In this document: piece by piece, positions 1 through 5,753 of the stretch | Layout: every line of letters starts with the position of its first letter | Numbering within the stretch: the stretch's first letter is position 1 | Assembly (NCBI GenBank): GCA_029934165.1 | Contig: JAOZMU010000252.1 | Location: 1 to 5,753 of the forward strand | DNA length: 5,753 nucleotides | Direction: 5' to 3' | From: Bacteroidales bacterium | GTDB taxonomy: Bacteria > Bacteroidota > Bacteroidia > Bacteroidales > JAOZMU01 | Program-made: the position numbers and the translations under genes | The notes under the pieces: generated by a model | Told to the model about the DNA's origin: nothing | The model's input: the letters and a program-made list of their open reading frames with translations, nothing else | Database searches by the model: none

Positions 1-60
1 GCTTGCCAAAAACGCATGGCAGCACACCGACTACAAGCGGAAAGCCCACAAGCCGCCCAT
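1..60. other. GC-rich patch at the left edge, possible repeat fragment or end of an upstream gene
   Basis: 35 of these 60 bases are G or C, in sharp contrast with the AT-rich DNA that starts at the A-run at 61. The forward strand is open in frame 2 from the edge to a stop at 89-91 (last residues NYKNISF), in frame 1 to a stop at 73-75, and in frame 3 to a stop at 58-60. A C-terminal gene fragment is therefore possible, but no frame is clearly favoured and I recognise no family. The patch also resembles a short GC-rich intergenic sequence I vaguely associate with Bacteroidetes genomes; that is memory, not a search result. Positions 61-215 hold only AT-rich sequence, apart from short inverted pairs such as AGCGTA (111-116) and TACGCT (137-142). 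I see no convincing promoter there. Confidence 0.3.
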
Positions 61-215
61 AAAAAAAAACTATAAAAATATTTCTTTTTAATGCGAATCG
101 TTTTTTATGAAGCGTATTAGCTGGTTATTAGTAACTTACGCTAATAAAAGGCGGATTTTTGTAAAAATACTTACATAACTACTTTAATAATAAAATTAAG
201 AATTTATTATCCATT

Positions 216-956
216 ATGGAAGAATCAAAATTACGATTACGAACCGATAATATTAAAAAAAAATACGGCAAACGTACTGTTGTAAAGGGTGTTTCGTTTG
301 AAGTTTCGCAAGGTGAAATTGTTGGGCTATTGGGTCCAAATGGAGCTGGGAAAACAACCTCTTTTTATATGATAGTTGGGCTAATTCGTCCCAACGAAGG
401 CTCTGTATATCTCGACAATTTGGACATTACTGGACATCCGATGTATATGCGGGCAAAACTAGGAATTGGGTATTTGCCGCAAGAGTCGTCTGTTTTTAGG
501 AATATGTCTGTCGAGGATAATATTTTCTCGGTTTTAGAGATGAGTAAATTCTCGAAGGAGTACCAACGTGAGCGTCTTGAGGAGATGTTAGATGAGTTTC
601 GGTTACAAAAAATACGAAAAAGCAAAGGGCTGCAACTTTCTGGTGGTGAGCGTCGTAGAACAGAAATTGCAAGAGCATTATCAATTAAACCAAAGTTTAT
701 TTTGCTTGATGAGCCATTTGCTGGCGTTGACCCGATTGCAGTAGAGGATATCCAGTTGATAATAAGTAAGTTAAAGGCAAAAAATATTGGAATATTAATT
801 ACCGACCACAATGTGCATGAAACGCTATCTATCACAGACAGAGCGTATTTGCTTTACGAGGGTAATATTTTAAAATCGGGAACAGCAGAAGAATTGTCTG
901 CCGATGAAAAGGTGCGTAGATTGTATCTTGGCGAGAACTTTGAGTTACGTAGGTAA
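216..956 (+). CDS. lptB: LptB, ATP-binding subunit of the lipopolysaccharide export ABC transporter
   Basis: This 246-residue cytoplasmic ATPase powers the LptB2FG complex, which extracts lipopolysaccharide from the inner membrane and drives it along the Lpt bridge to the outer membrane. All ABC ATPase motifs are present and intact: Walker A GPNGAGKTT (residues 40-48), Q-loop glutamine 89 in YLPQESSVFR, signature LSGGERRR (141-148), Walker B FILLDEPFAGVDP (161-173, catalytic Glu166) and H-loop His198 in TDHNVHET. The ERRRxEIARAL stretch, the PFAGVDP D-loop and the C-terminal YLGENFELRR ending are the usual marks separating LptB from the related branched-chain amino acid ATPases LivG and LivF. 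Length is normal for the family. The ATG at 216 puts the first beta strand at the expected distance, and the leader is A/T-rich without a strong Shine-Dalgarno. No lptA, lptC, lptF or lptG lies in the window. A 147-bp gap separates it from the next gene, and I see no clear terminator after the stop. Confidence 0.95.
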   Translation: MEESKLRLRTDNIKKKYGKRTVVKGVSFEVSQGEIVGLLGPNGAGKTTSFYMIVGLIRPNEGSVYLDNLDITGHPMYMRAKLGIGYLPQESSVFRNMSVEDNIFSVLEMSKFSKEYQRERLEEMLDEFRLQKIRKSKGLQLSGGERRRTEIARALSIKPKFILLDEPFAGVDPIAVEDIQLIISKLKAKNIGILITDHNVHETLSITDRAYLLYEGNILKSGTAEELSADEKVRRLYLGENFELRR

Positions 957-1008
957 ATAATAATAGTTAAAGTATTTCTTTTTCTAAATTTATTACCAAT
1001 TAGAACGA

Positions 1009-1023
1009 AGATTAAATTAATCT
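1009..1023. repeat. 15-nt perfect dyad at the left of the repeat
   Basis: AGATTAA and TTAATCT flank a single central A, giving two perfect 7-base arms. In the other copy (5491-5505) the right arm carries one change (TTAACCT), so the symmetry is slightly broken. This is the size of a dimeric regulator's operator, but it is AT-rich and no regulator is known, so binding is only a possibility. Confidence 0.5.
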
Positions 1024-1025
1024 AT

Positions 1026-1076
1026 ACTATTATTTGCTGTTTATTGCTGATTTTCAGTTAAATAGTAAATAATAGT
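1026..1076 (+). repeat. Long imperfect hairpin inside the left repeat copy
   Basis: Bases 1026-1043 can pair with 1059-1076 over 18 positions: 16 Watson-Crick pairs and two G-T wobbles. The outer ten are a perfect inverted repeat (ACTATTATTT / AAATAATAGT). The tip carries a separate CTGA-TTT-TCAG stem-loop (1047-1057). In the right copy the inner stem (5514-5524 with 5542-5552) and the tip are kept. The outer stem is damaged by changes at 5510, 5553 and 5556, with no compensating changes. The fold is real as a pattern, but there is no covariation to show it is selected. Confidence 0.55.
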
Positions 1077-1094
1077 TTCAATATTAAAAAGTGC

Positions 1095-1098
1095 AGGG
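1095..1098 (+). promoter_or_regulatory. Shine-Dalgarno-like AGGG supplied by the repeat end
   Basis: AGGG sits five bases before the ATG at 1104 and lies inside the last six bases of the left repeat copy. The right copy has AAGG in the same place. If used, the repeat provides the ribosome binding site of the lipoprotein gene. Many Bacteroidetes genes do without such a site, so it may be coincidence. Confidence 0.4.
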
Positions 1099-1103
1099 CA
1101 ATT

Positions 1104-1958
1104 ATGAAATTTACGTTGTTGTATAAATTGATGTTTTTCGTATTGTTATCTGTTTTTGTTGCTAATGCTTGCAGTACAATTAACACAGACGAAACGGACG
1201 AAACCGATGGCTTGAAAGATGAAGATTCGATTATTGTTGATTATTCGTCTGCGTTGCCATTGGTATATACCAAGTATAAAATACCATTACCTGTAAATAT
1301 TTACATGTTTTTACTGTCGCATAATTTCGATTTTAATCGGAATATTTTACTTAGGTACAATAAAACATCAGGATATTCTACCAATGTTTATAGAGCCTTC
1401 AATTTTGGTATTTATGCGTCAGATTTAGCTTACTGTACCATTTTTAAACAAAATCAGGAATCGCTAATATATTTTCATACGACAAAAAAACTTGCTGATG
1501 TTTTGAATGTCGGACGTGGCTATAATCGGCAGATAATAAAACGGTTAACAAATAATTTACACAACCAAGATTCGTTAATTTCGATAGCTGCAAATGCCTA
1601 TAATAACGCATGTTTATATTTGGAGGATATTGATGATGTAAATATTTTGCCGTTCATTGTAACTGGTGCGTGGCTAGAGAGCATATATCTGTTGATGCAC
1701 TTGCCAAATGACGATATTGCACAAAATTTTCTCGACAAAAGGCGAACTTCTATCGAACAGTCGCTTGATAATATTTTGAAGTATTTATTTGATGTAATGG
1801 TAGATAGCAATGCTTTTGTTGTCAACGAAGAGGTGCAAGACCTACACCAGAAACTTTCTAATTTGAAACAACAATTCAACGAATCGGAAGATTTTGCAAA
1901 AGCGTATCCCCAAATTAAGAAGACAATTGTTGAGATACGCAATAGTTACACCCAGTAG
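1104..1958 (+). CDS. Uncharacterised lipoprotein of a Bacteroidetes-type family
   Basis: The 284-residue product starts with a lipoprotein signal: Lys2, then a hydrophobic stretch to about residue 20, then ANAC with the lipidated cysteine at 23 (the -3 position is Ala, a slightly weak lipobox). A short acidic run DETDETD (29-35) follows, encoded by a near-perfect 9-bp tandem repeat at 1188-1208. Such acidic tails resemble lipoprotein surface-export signals of this phylum, although here it lies further from the cysteine than usual. The mature part looks mostly helical. Notable segments are RAFNFGIYASDLAYC (97-111), KKLADVLNV (128-136), IAANAYNNACLYLED (161-175) and VTGAWLESIYLLMH (186-199). 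The pattern resembles conserved hypothetical lipoproteins I recall from Bacteroidetes, but no function is known to me. The C-terminus (238-284) is charged and helical. The ATG at 1104 is the only start giving a complete signal peptide. The gene is convergent with the kinase, 59 bp away, and no clear terminator separates them. Confidence 0.8.
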   Translation: MKFTLLYKLMFFVLLSVFVANACSTINTDETDETDGLKDEDSIIVDYSSALPLVYTKYKIPLPVNIYMFLLSHNFDFNRNILLRYNKTSGYSTNVYRAFNFGIYASDLAYCTIFKQNQESLIYFHTTKKLADVLNVGRGYNRQIIKRLTNNLHNQDSLISIAANAYNNACLYLEDIDDVNILPFIVTGAWLESIYLLMHLPNDDIAQNFLDKRRTSIEQSLDNILKYLFDVMVDSNAFVVNEEVQDLHQKLSNLKQQFNESEDFAKAYPQIKKTIVEIRNSYTQ

Positions 1959-2017
1959 CACTCAAAAACGGTATAGAGTAAATTAAGTTAATTGCCTATC
2001 AAATCAAGTATTTACAC

Positions 2018-5000
2018 TCAATTTGAACTCATAATATACTTATTTATTTTTACTAATAGCATTTCAGAGTTTATTGGCTTGGATATGTAGTCGTTGCAAC
2101 CAGCCTCGTAACATTCGTCGATGTCGTTGCTGCCTGCATGAGCTGTTTGTGCTATGATTGGCAATGAGTTACGAAACTCTTTTATTGCTTTTGTGGCATC
2201 TTTTCCGTTCATCTCTGGCAACTGAATATCCATCAGAACAATGTCTATATTTTTGTTTTCCTTGCAAATGGAGACTGCGTGTTTTCCATTTGTAACATGG
2301 ATAATTTTTGCGTATGTAGATGTTAGCAACGCGTTCAAATACAGATAGTTAGACAATTCATCTTCAACAATAAGAATGGTTTTATTTTTCCAGTTATAAT
2401 TATCTGCTATATCTGGAATAATATTACGTAGGCTCAGTTTTGGCTTTGGAGCAGAGTAGAAAGGGATTGATAAAAAGAACGTTGAGCCAATTCCTCTTTT
2501 CGATTCTACCGATATTTTACCATTTATTAACTTGGATAGGCTGCGCGCAATTGTAAGCCCTATTCCTGTGCCACGATATAGCTTTGTTTTGTGGTCTTCT
2601 ATTTTCATAAATCGTTCGAAAATGGAGTCTAATTTATCCTCATCAATACCAATTCCGCTATCTTTTACGTAGAAAATAAGCCTCTTGTTATTTTTGTCAT
2701 CATCATTTACGTTATATCCAAATTTTACCTCTCCTAACTCTGTAAATTTGAAAGCATTAGCCAAGAGGTTAGATAAAACTTGTTTTATCTTTTCTTTGTC
2801 GGATAGAATTGTTACTTCGTCGAGAAATTCGTGTGGCACAAACTCAAAATTTAACTCTTTTTTCTCGATTAGATTCGTGTGGTTATTGAACTTATCGAAT
2901 AATTCTGTTGCAAGTTCTTTGATTTGAAATTCGGACTCACGAATTTTTATTTGTCCAGAATCAATTTTTGCAATTTCGATTATGTCTTCGATTAAATTCA
3001 GTAAGGAGGTGGTGTTTCTGTTGATTATTTTTACGTATTGTTGTTTTTGTTGCTGGGTAATTCCTTGCATTGCTAAAAAATGAGTAAAACCAACAATGGC
3101 ATTTAATGGCGTGCGTATTTCATGAGACATATTTGCAAGGAAAGCTGTTTTCAGTCTGTCGGATTCTTCTGCTTTTTCTTTTGCTTGCTGCAATTTATCC
3201 TCAAACTCCTTTATTTCGGTAATATCGTTTGTTATACCAACGATGCGATAAATCTTTCCTGTTTCGTCGTAAACGGGGTAACTTCGCGCCCAAAGCCAAC
3301 GTATCTCCCTGTCTGGACGTATGATACGATATTGAAGATTAAGGCTACCGTTTTTTTCCAACTCGCTGGAATAGGCGACTCCCATCATATTTTTTATATC
3401 GTCAGGATGAATCCATGTCGATAAAATATCGGGTTTTTCCATCAATATCTCTTTTTTATACCCAAAAATAGTTTCAAAAGCTGGATTGATATATAGTATT
3501 TTATTATCTGCCGTACGTAAAAAGAAAACAGAATTGATATTTTCTGCCAGTTGTCGGAAATTTTCCTCGCTCTCTTTTAGTTCTAATGTTCGTTTTTCTA
3601 CTTGGATTTCTAATTTATTTTTATAACCTTCGAGCTCTTTTTCTGCATCGCGACGAAAAGTTACCTCGTCAGACAATTGTTCTGTAATAGCCTGCAACTC
3701 TTCGATTGCTGCCGATAGTTGTTCGTTGACATGATATACTTCGGCAGTTTGCTCTTTTACGATAGCTTCGAGTTTTTTTCTGTGATTTTCAAGCTCGGTA
3801 CTAACCTCTTTATAATGAGTAATGTCTATCGAAATGCCACAAATACTGGAAACCTTATTTGCATCATCGTAAAGGGGAAACTTGATTGATAGGAAGATAC
3901 GCTCATTTTTGCCATCAAACATTTTTTCTTCCACTTGGATTGTTTTACCAGAATCCCGAACTTCGGAATCGTTAGCGATGATTGGGTCGGAATAAATTGC
4001 TGCAAAAAAATCGGCATCAGTTTTACCATAAATTTCCTCTTGGCTTCGCTTAAAAACATTTATAAATTCTTTATTTACAATTGAATAGACACCTTTTGTG
4101 TCTTTTATGTAAATCATTGACGACGAGTTGTTTAAAAATGTGTTGAATTTCAGCTCGCTCTCGTTATACAAACTCTCAAAGCGTTTTCTATCCGAAATGT
4201 CGGCAAGCGCACCAATAACTTGCGTAATTTTGCCATCTTCCGTTTTAGATATAACTCTACATTGACAAAAAAACCATTTTGCTGTTCCATCGAAGGTCTG
4301 CATCCGAAAATCTTCCGAAAATTCGGAAACATCGCCAGCCAAAAAGCTATTTAATTTCTTTATTATAAGTTTTTTATCCGCAGAAAAAATGCGGTCTGTC
4401 CAGTGTTCTATCGTTCCAATAACCTCTGAAGGCTCGTCATTGAGAATTTCGCTAAATTCTTTGTTGTAATGCACCTCATCTTTTTCACAATCATAGTTCC
4501 AAGTGCCTTGTTTGGCGACATTTAAAGCCAGTTGCAAGAAACTATCGTTGGCTCTGATTGTTTCAGATGCGTTAGCCAAATTTGTGTTGGCATGATTTAT
4601 CGCTCGTTTTAGGATTATGTTATTGATAATAAAGATGATAAGTGCGCCAAGTCCGAGATATAAAATGTAATAATACCACTCAGGAATTTGCGTTTTTTTA
4701 GATTTCGGAATATATTTATCCAGTATTTCGTAATAGTAGGATTCTCGGTTTTCTTTAAGTTGAATTATCGAATTATCTATTTTATGAATTAATTTTTCCG
4801 ATAACGGGTTAGAATTTGGAAAAGCAAAACGCAAGCTAACGCGTGAGTATGTAACCGGACTTTTGTTGAAATTGTAATCGTCCTGTAAATTGTCTGAGTA
4901 TAAGCGATTTACAATTCCAATATCAGCTTTTTTATTTTCCAAAAACTCAAATAATTCTTTATACGATTCGACCTCTATTTTTTTGTACTTAACATCGAAT

Positions 5001-5455
5001 TGAGATGCCAAATGTTTAAGCCCAATAAGATTATTTGCGGCAAAACCATCTTCTTTTACGTATGCAACTCTCTTGTTATTAACATTTTCTATGCTTTTGA
5101 TGTCAAGGTCTGGTGTCGAAATGAGCAAAGTCCAAGTCGAGACAACATCTGCCTTGTTGAACGAAAATATTTTTGCGCGTTCTACGGTGTAACCCAACCC
5201 CGGCATGATGTCAATTTCATCGTTCTTGAGCCAGCCTAAGCATTGGTTATAATCGCCGTGTTTGTAAACGAGTTTCCAATTTTCTTGCTGTGCAATGTGT
5301 GCCAATAAATCGACAAAAAAACCTTGTGGTTTATTGTTTTCATCAAAGTATTTTAACGGAGGACTATCAGATATTCCGACAATAATTTCTTGCTGCGTAA
5401 AAGCAGAGCCAAAGGTGAAAAAAGAAATTAGTAATAAGCATATTTTTTTAAACAT
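2018..5455 (-). CDS. Hybrid sensor histidine kinase with periplasmic solute-binding domain, three PAS domains and C-terminal receiver
   Basis: The protein (1145 residues from the ATG at 5455) is an inner-membrane two-component sensor. In order it has: a signal peptide (1 to about 18, cleaved near GSA/FTQQ); a family-3 solute-binding domain (about 23-250) facing the periplasm; one transmembrane helix (about 260-282); PAS 1 (about 306-425); PAS 2 (about 430-550); a coiled coil (about 550-630); PAS 3 (about 627-750); a histidine kinase core; and a receiver domain (about 1025-1141). The dimerisation helix carries His778 in MSHEIRTPLN. The ATP-binding domain has Asn900 in NLLANAFKF, DSGIGI (932-937) and GTGIGL (962-967). 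The receiver has the acidic pair Glu1031/Asp1032, phospho-acceptor Asp1076 in LMDIQLPEMNG, Thr1104 and Lys1126, so the whole set looks active. Ligand binding should drive phosphate from His778 to Asp1076 and then to a phosphotransfer partner not present here. An ATG at 5512 would add 19 residues ahead of the signal peptide and lies in the repeat; I reject it. The target genes and ligand are unknown. Confidence 0.92.
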   Translation of the reverse strand: MFKKICLLLISFFTFGSAFTQQEIIVGISDSPPLKYFDENNKPQGFFVDLLAHIAQQENWKLVYKHGDYNQCLGWLKNDEIDIMPGLGYTVERAKIFSFNKADVVSTWTLLISTPDLDIKSIENVNNKRVAYVKEDGFAANNLIGLKHLASQFDVKYKKIEVESYKELFEFLENKKADIGIVNRLYSDNLQDDYNFNKSPVTYSRVSLRFAFPNSNPLSEKLIHKIDNSIIQLKENRESYYYEILDKYIPKSKKTQIPEWYYYILYLGLGALIIFIINNIILKRAINHANTNLANASETIRANDSFLQLALNVAKQGTWNYDCEKDEVHYNKEFSEILNDEPSEVIGTIEHWTDRIFSADKKLIIKKLNSFLAGDVSEFSEDFRMQTFDGTAKWFFCQCRVISKTEDGKITQVIGALADISDRKRFESLYNESELKFNTFLNNSSSMIYIKDTKGVYSIVNKEFINVFKRSQEEIYGKTDADFFAAIYSDPIIANDSEVRDSGKTIQVEEKMFDGKNERIFLSIKFPLYDDANKVSSICGISIDITHYKEVSTELENHRKKLEAIVKEQTAEVYHVNEQLSAAIEELQAITEQLSDEVTFRRDAEKELEGYKNKLEIQVEKRTLELKESEENFRQLAENINSVFFLRTADNKILYINPAFETIFGYKKEILMEKPDILSTWIHPDDIKNMMGVAYSSELEKNGSLNLQYRIIRPDREIRWLWARSYPVYDETGKIYRIVGITNDITEIKEFEDKLQQAKEKAEESDRLKTAFLANMSHEIRTPLNAIVGFTHFLAMQGITQQQKQQYVKIINRNTTSLLNLIEDIIEIAKIDSGQIKIRESEFQIKELATELFDKFNNHTNLIEKKELNFEFVPHEFLDEVTILSDKEKIKQVLSNLLANAFKFTELGEVKFGYNVNDDDKNNKRLIFYVKDSGIGIDEDKLDSIFERFMKIEDHKTKLYRGTGIGLTIARSLSKLINGKISVESKRGIGSTFFLSIPFYSAPKPKLSLRNIIPDIADNYNWKNKTILIVEDELSNYLYLNALLTSTYAKIIHVTNGKHAVSICKENKNIDIVLMDIQLPEMNGKDATKAIKEFRNSLPIIAQTAHAGSNDIDECYEAGCNDYISKPINSEMLLVKINKYIMSSN

Positions 5456-5482
5456 GATTTTTTTTTTTGCGGTTTCATGTAT

Positions 5483-5582
5483 TACAACAAAGATTAAATT
5501 AACCTGTACCATTATTTGCTGTTTATTGCTGATTTTCAGTCAAATAGTAAATCATTGTCTCAATATTAAAAAGTGCAAGGCA
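5483..5582 (+). repeat. 100-bp direct repeat, right copy
   Basis: This is the ungapped partner of 1001-1100, about 90% identical and in the same orientation. The stretch between the copies is 4382 bp and holds only the lipoprotein and the kinase. Relative to the kinase, which reads leftward from 5455, this copy lies in the upstream region but is inverted compared with the way the left copy faces the lipoprotein gene. A shared promoter role is therefore not straightforward. Unlike the left copy, its right end continues into a hairpin (5571-5600), whose left arm is the last bases of the repeat. Confidence 0.85.
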
Positions 5583-5600
5583 CTTAGTGCCATTGCATTT
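5571..5600. terminator. Terminator-like hairpin, possibly bidirectional
   Basis: TGCAAGGCACT (5574-5584) pairs with AGTGCCATTGCA (5586-5597) with one bulged A at 5592; flanking A and T bases add a few pairs. On the minus strand the stem is followed directly by CTTTTTAATATT. On the plus strand a run of seven T (5604-5610) starts a few bases beyond it. Read leftward, it would stop transcripts entering from beyond the right edge before they reach the kinase. No gene ending here is visible on either strand, so the role is inferred from shape alone. Confidence 0.5.
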
Positions 5601-5632
5601 AAGTTTTTTTACAAACGTCAACTCACTCATTC

Positions 5633-5642
5633 GTGCCTTGCA
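5633..5642. repeat. Distal inverted copy of the TGCAAGGCAC motif
   Basis: GTGCCTTGCA is the exact reverse complement of TGCAAGGCAC at 5574-5583, 49 bases away. It offers the left hairpin arm a second, perfect 10-bp partner besides the bulged one at 5588-5597. This could be an alternative fold in RNA, or the trace of inverted ends of a decayed mobile element. Confidence 0.5.
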
Positions 5643-5753
5643 AAGACCTGTGCGATTTAATTGATAAATTTCTTTAAGGTCTAAGACATATTTAATGTTG
5701 CTTAGTAATGGAAAATTAATAATTAATAATTTTGCTTACGCCTGATTTAGTTT
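5643..5753. other. AT-rich right edge without a supported gene
   Basis: I see no coding region here. The only pattern is a small tandem repeat, ATTAATA twice followed by ATT (5715-5731), within a near-symmetric AT block. It may belong to the upstream region of a gene beyond the edge, but nothing in the window shows this. Confidence 0.4.

Larger units (their letters stand above)
1001..1100 (+). repeat. 100-bp direct repeat, left copy
   Basis: Aligned by eye without gaps to 5483-5582, this stretch differs at 10 of 100 positions, with the same orientation and a constant offset of 4482. Similarity fades left of about 999 and stops abruptly after 1100. The copy fills most of the gap between lptB and the lipoprotein gene and ends three bases before that gene's ATG. 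It contains a 15-nt dyad (1009-1023) and a longer imperfect hairpin (1026-1076). No flanking target-site duplication and no clear terminal inverted repeats are visible. It may be a non-autonomous mobile element remnant, the end of a lost insertion sequence, or a regulatory or intergenic repeat; I cannot tell which from two copies. Confidence 0.85.

Noticed and set aside
111..145. Hairpin or operator upstream of lptB
   Set aside because: AGCGTA/TACGCT and ATTAGC/GCTAAT are overlapping six-base pairs that compete with each other; in AT-rich DNA this is weak evidence.
365..835. 156-codon reverse reading frame inside lptB
   Set aside because: It is a shadow of the lptB coding frame, which has every ABC ATPase motif intact.
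1027..1036. Bacteroidetes-type -7 promoter box (TAnnTTTG) in the repeat
   Set aside because: TATTATTTG has one base too many between TA and TTTG, no matching upstream TTTG element was found, and the right copy loses the TA.
1959..2017. Terminator between the convergent lipoprotein and kinase genes
   Set aside because: The only dyad (GAGTAAAT at 1976-1983 with ATTTACACTC at 2010-2019) needs a two-base bulge, has a 26-base loop and lacks a T-run.
1001..5582. Calling the repeat-bounded segment a composite transposon
   Set aside because: There is no transposase gene, no clear terminal inverted repeats and no target-site duplication at either copy.
5295..5660. 121-codon forward reading frame across the kinase start and the repeat
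   Set aside because: It is antisense to the signal peptide and sensor domain of the kinase, crosses the repeat and the hairpin, and has no recognisable protein character.

Overview
The window looks like chromosomal DNA of an AT-rich member of the Bacteroidetes (Bacteroidota). This is inferred from four things: the style of the LptB protein, an uncharacterised lipoprotein of a kind I associate with this phylum, a long periplasmic-sensing hybrid histidine kinase, and mostly A-rich rather than strong Shine-Dalgarno leaders. No RNA gene, CRISPR array or intact transposase gene is visible.

Layout: positions 1-60 are a GC-rich patch (35 of 60 bases G or C) that ends abruptly in poly-A. AT-rich non-coding DNA follows to 215. 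lptB (216-956, +) encodes the ATPase of the lipopolysaccharide export machine. A 147-bp gap follows, and most of it is one copy of a 100-bp repeat (1001-1100). An uncharacterised lipoprotein gene (1104-1958, +) starts three bases after that repeat. It converges, across 59 bp, on a 1145-residue hybrid sensor kinase (2018-5455, -). Upstream of the kinase is the second copy of the repeat (5483-5582), in the same orientation as the first and about 90% identical without gaps. It runs into a terminator-like hairpin (5571-5600). The last 150 bp are AT-rich with no gene I can support.

How the genes relate: lptB is a housekeeping envelope gene with no obvious functional link to its neighbours here. 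The lipoprotein and kinase are convergent, so they are not an operon. They are, however, exactly the segment enclosed by the two direct repeats, which makes a 4.4-kb cassette or an excisable unit worth testing. The kinase should sense a small periplasmic ligand through a solute-binding domain. It would then pass phosphate from its own histidine to its own C-terminal receiver domain. No downstream phosphotransfer protein or DNA-binding regulator lies in the window.

The most interesting unexplained material is the repeat: two palindromic elements inside it, its position flush against a start codon, and the motif TGCAAGGCAC that recurs around its right-hand copy.
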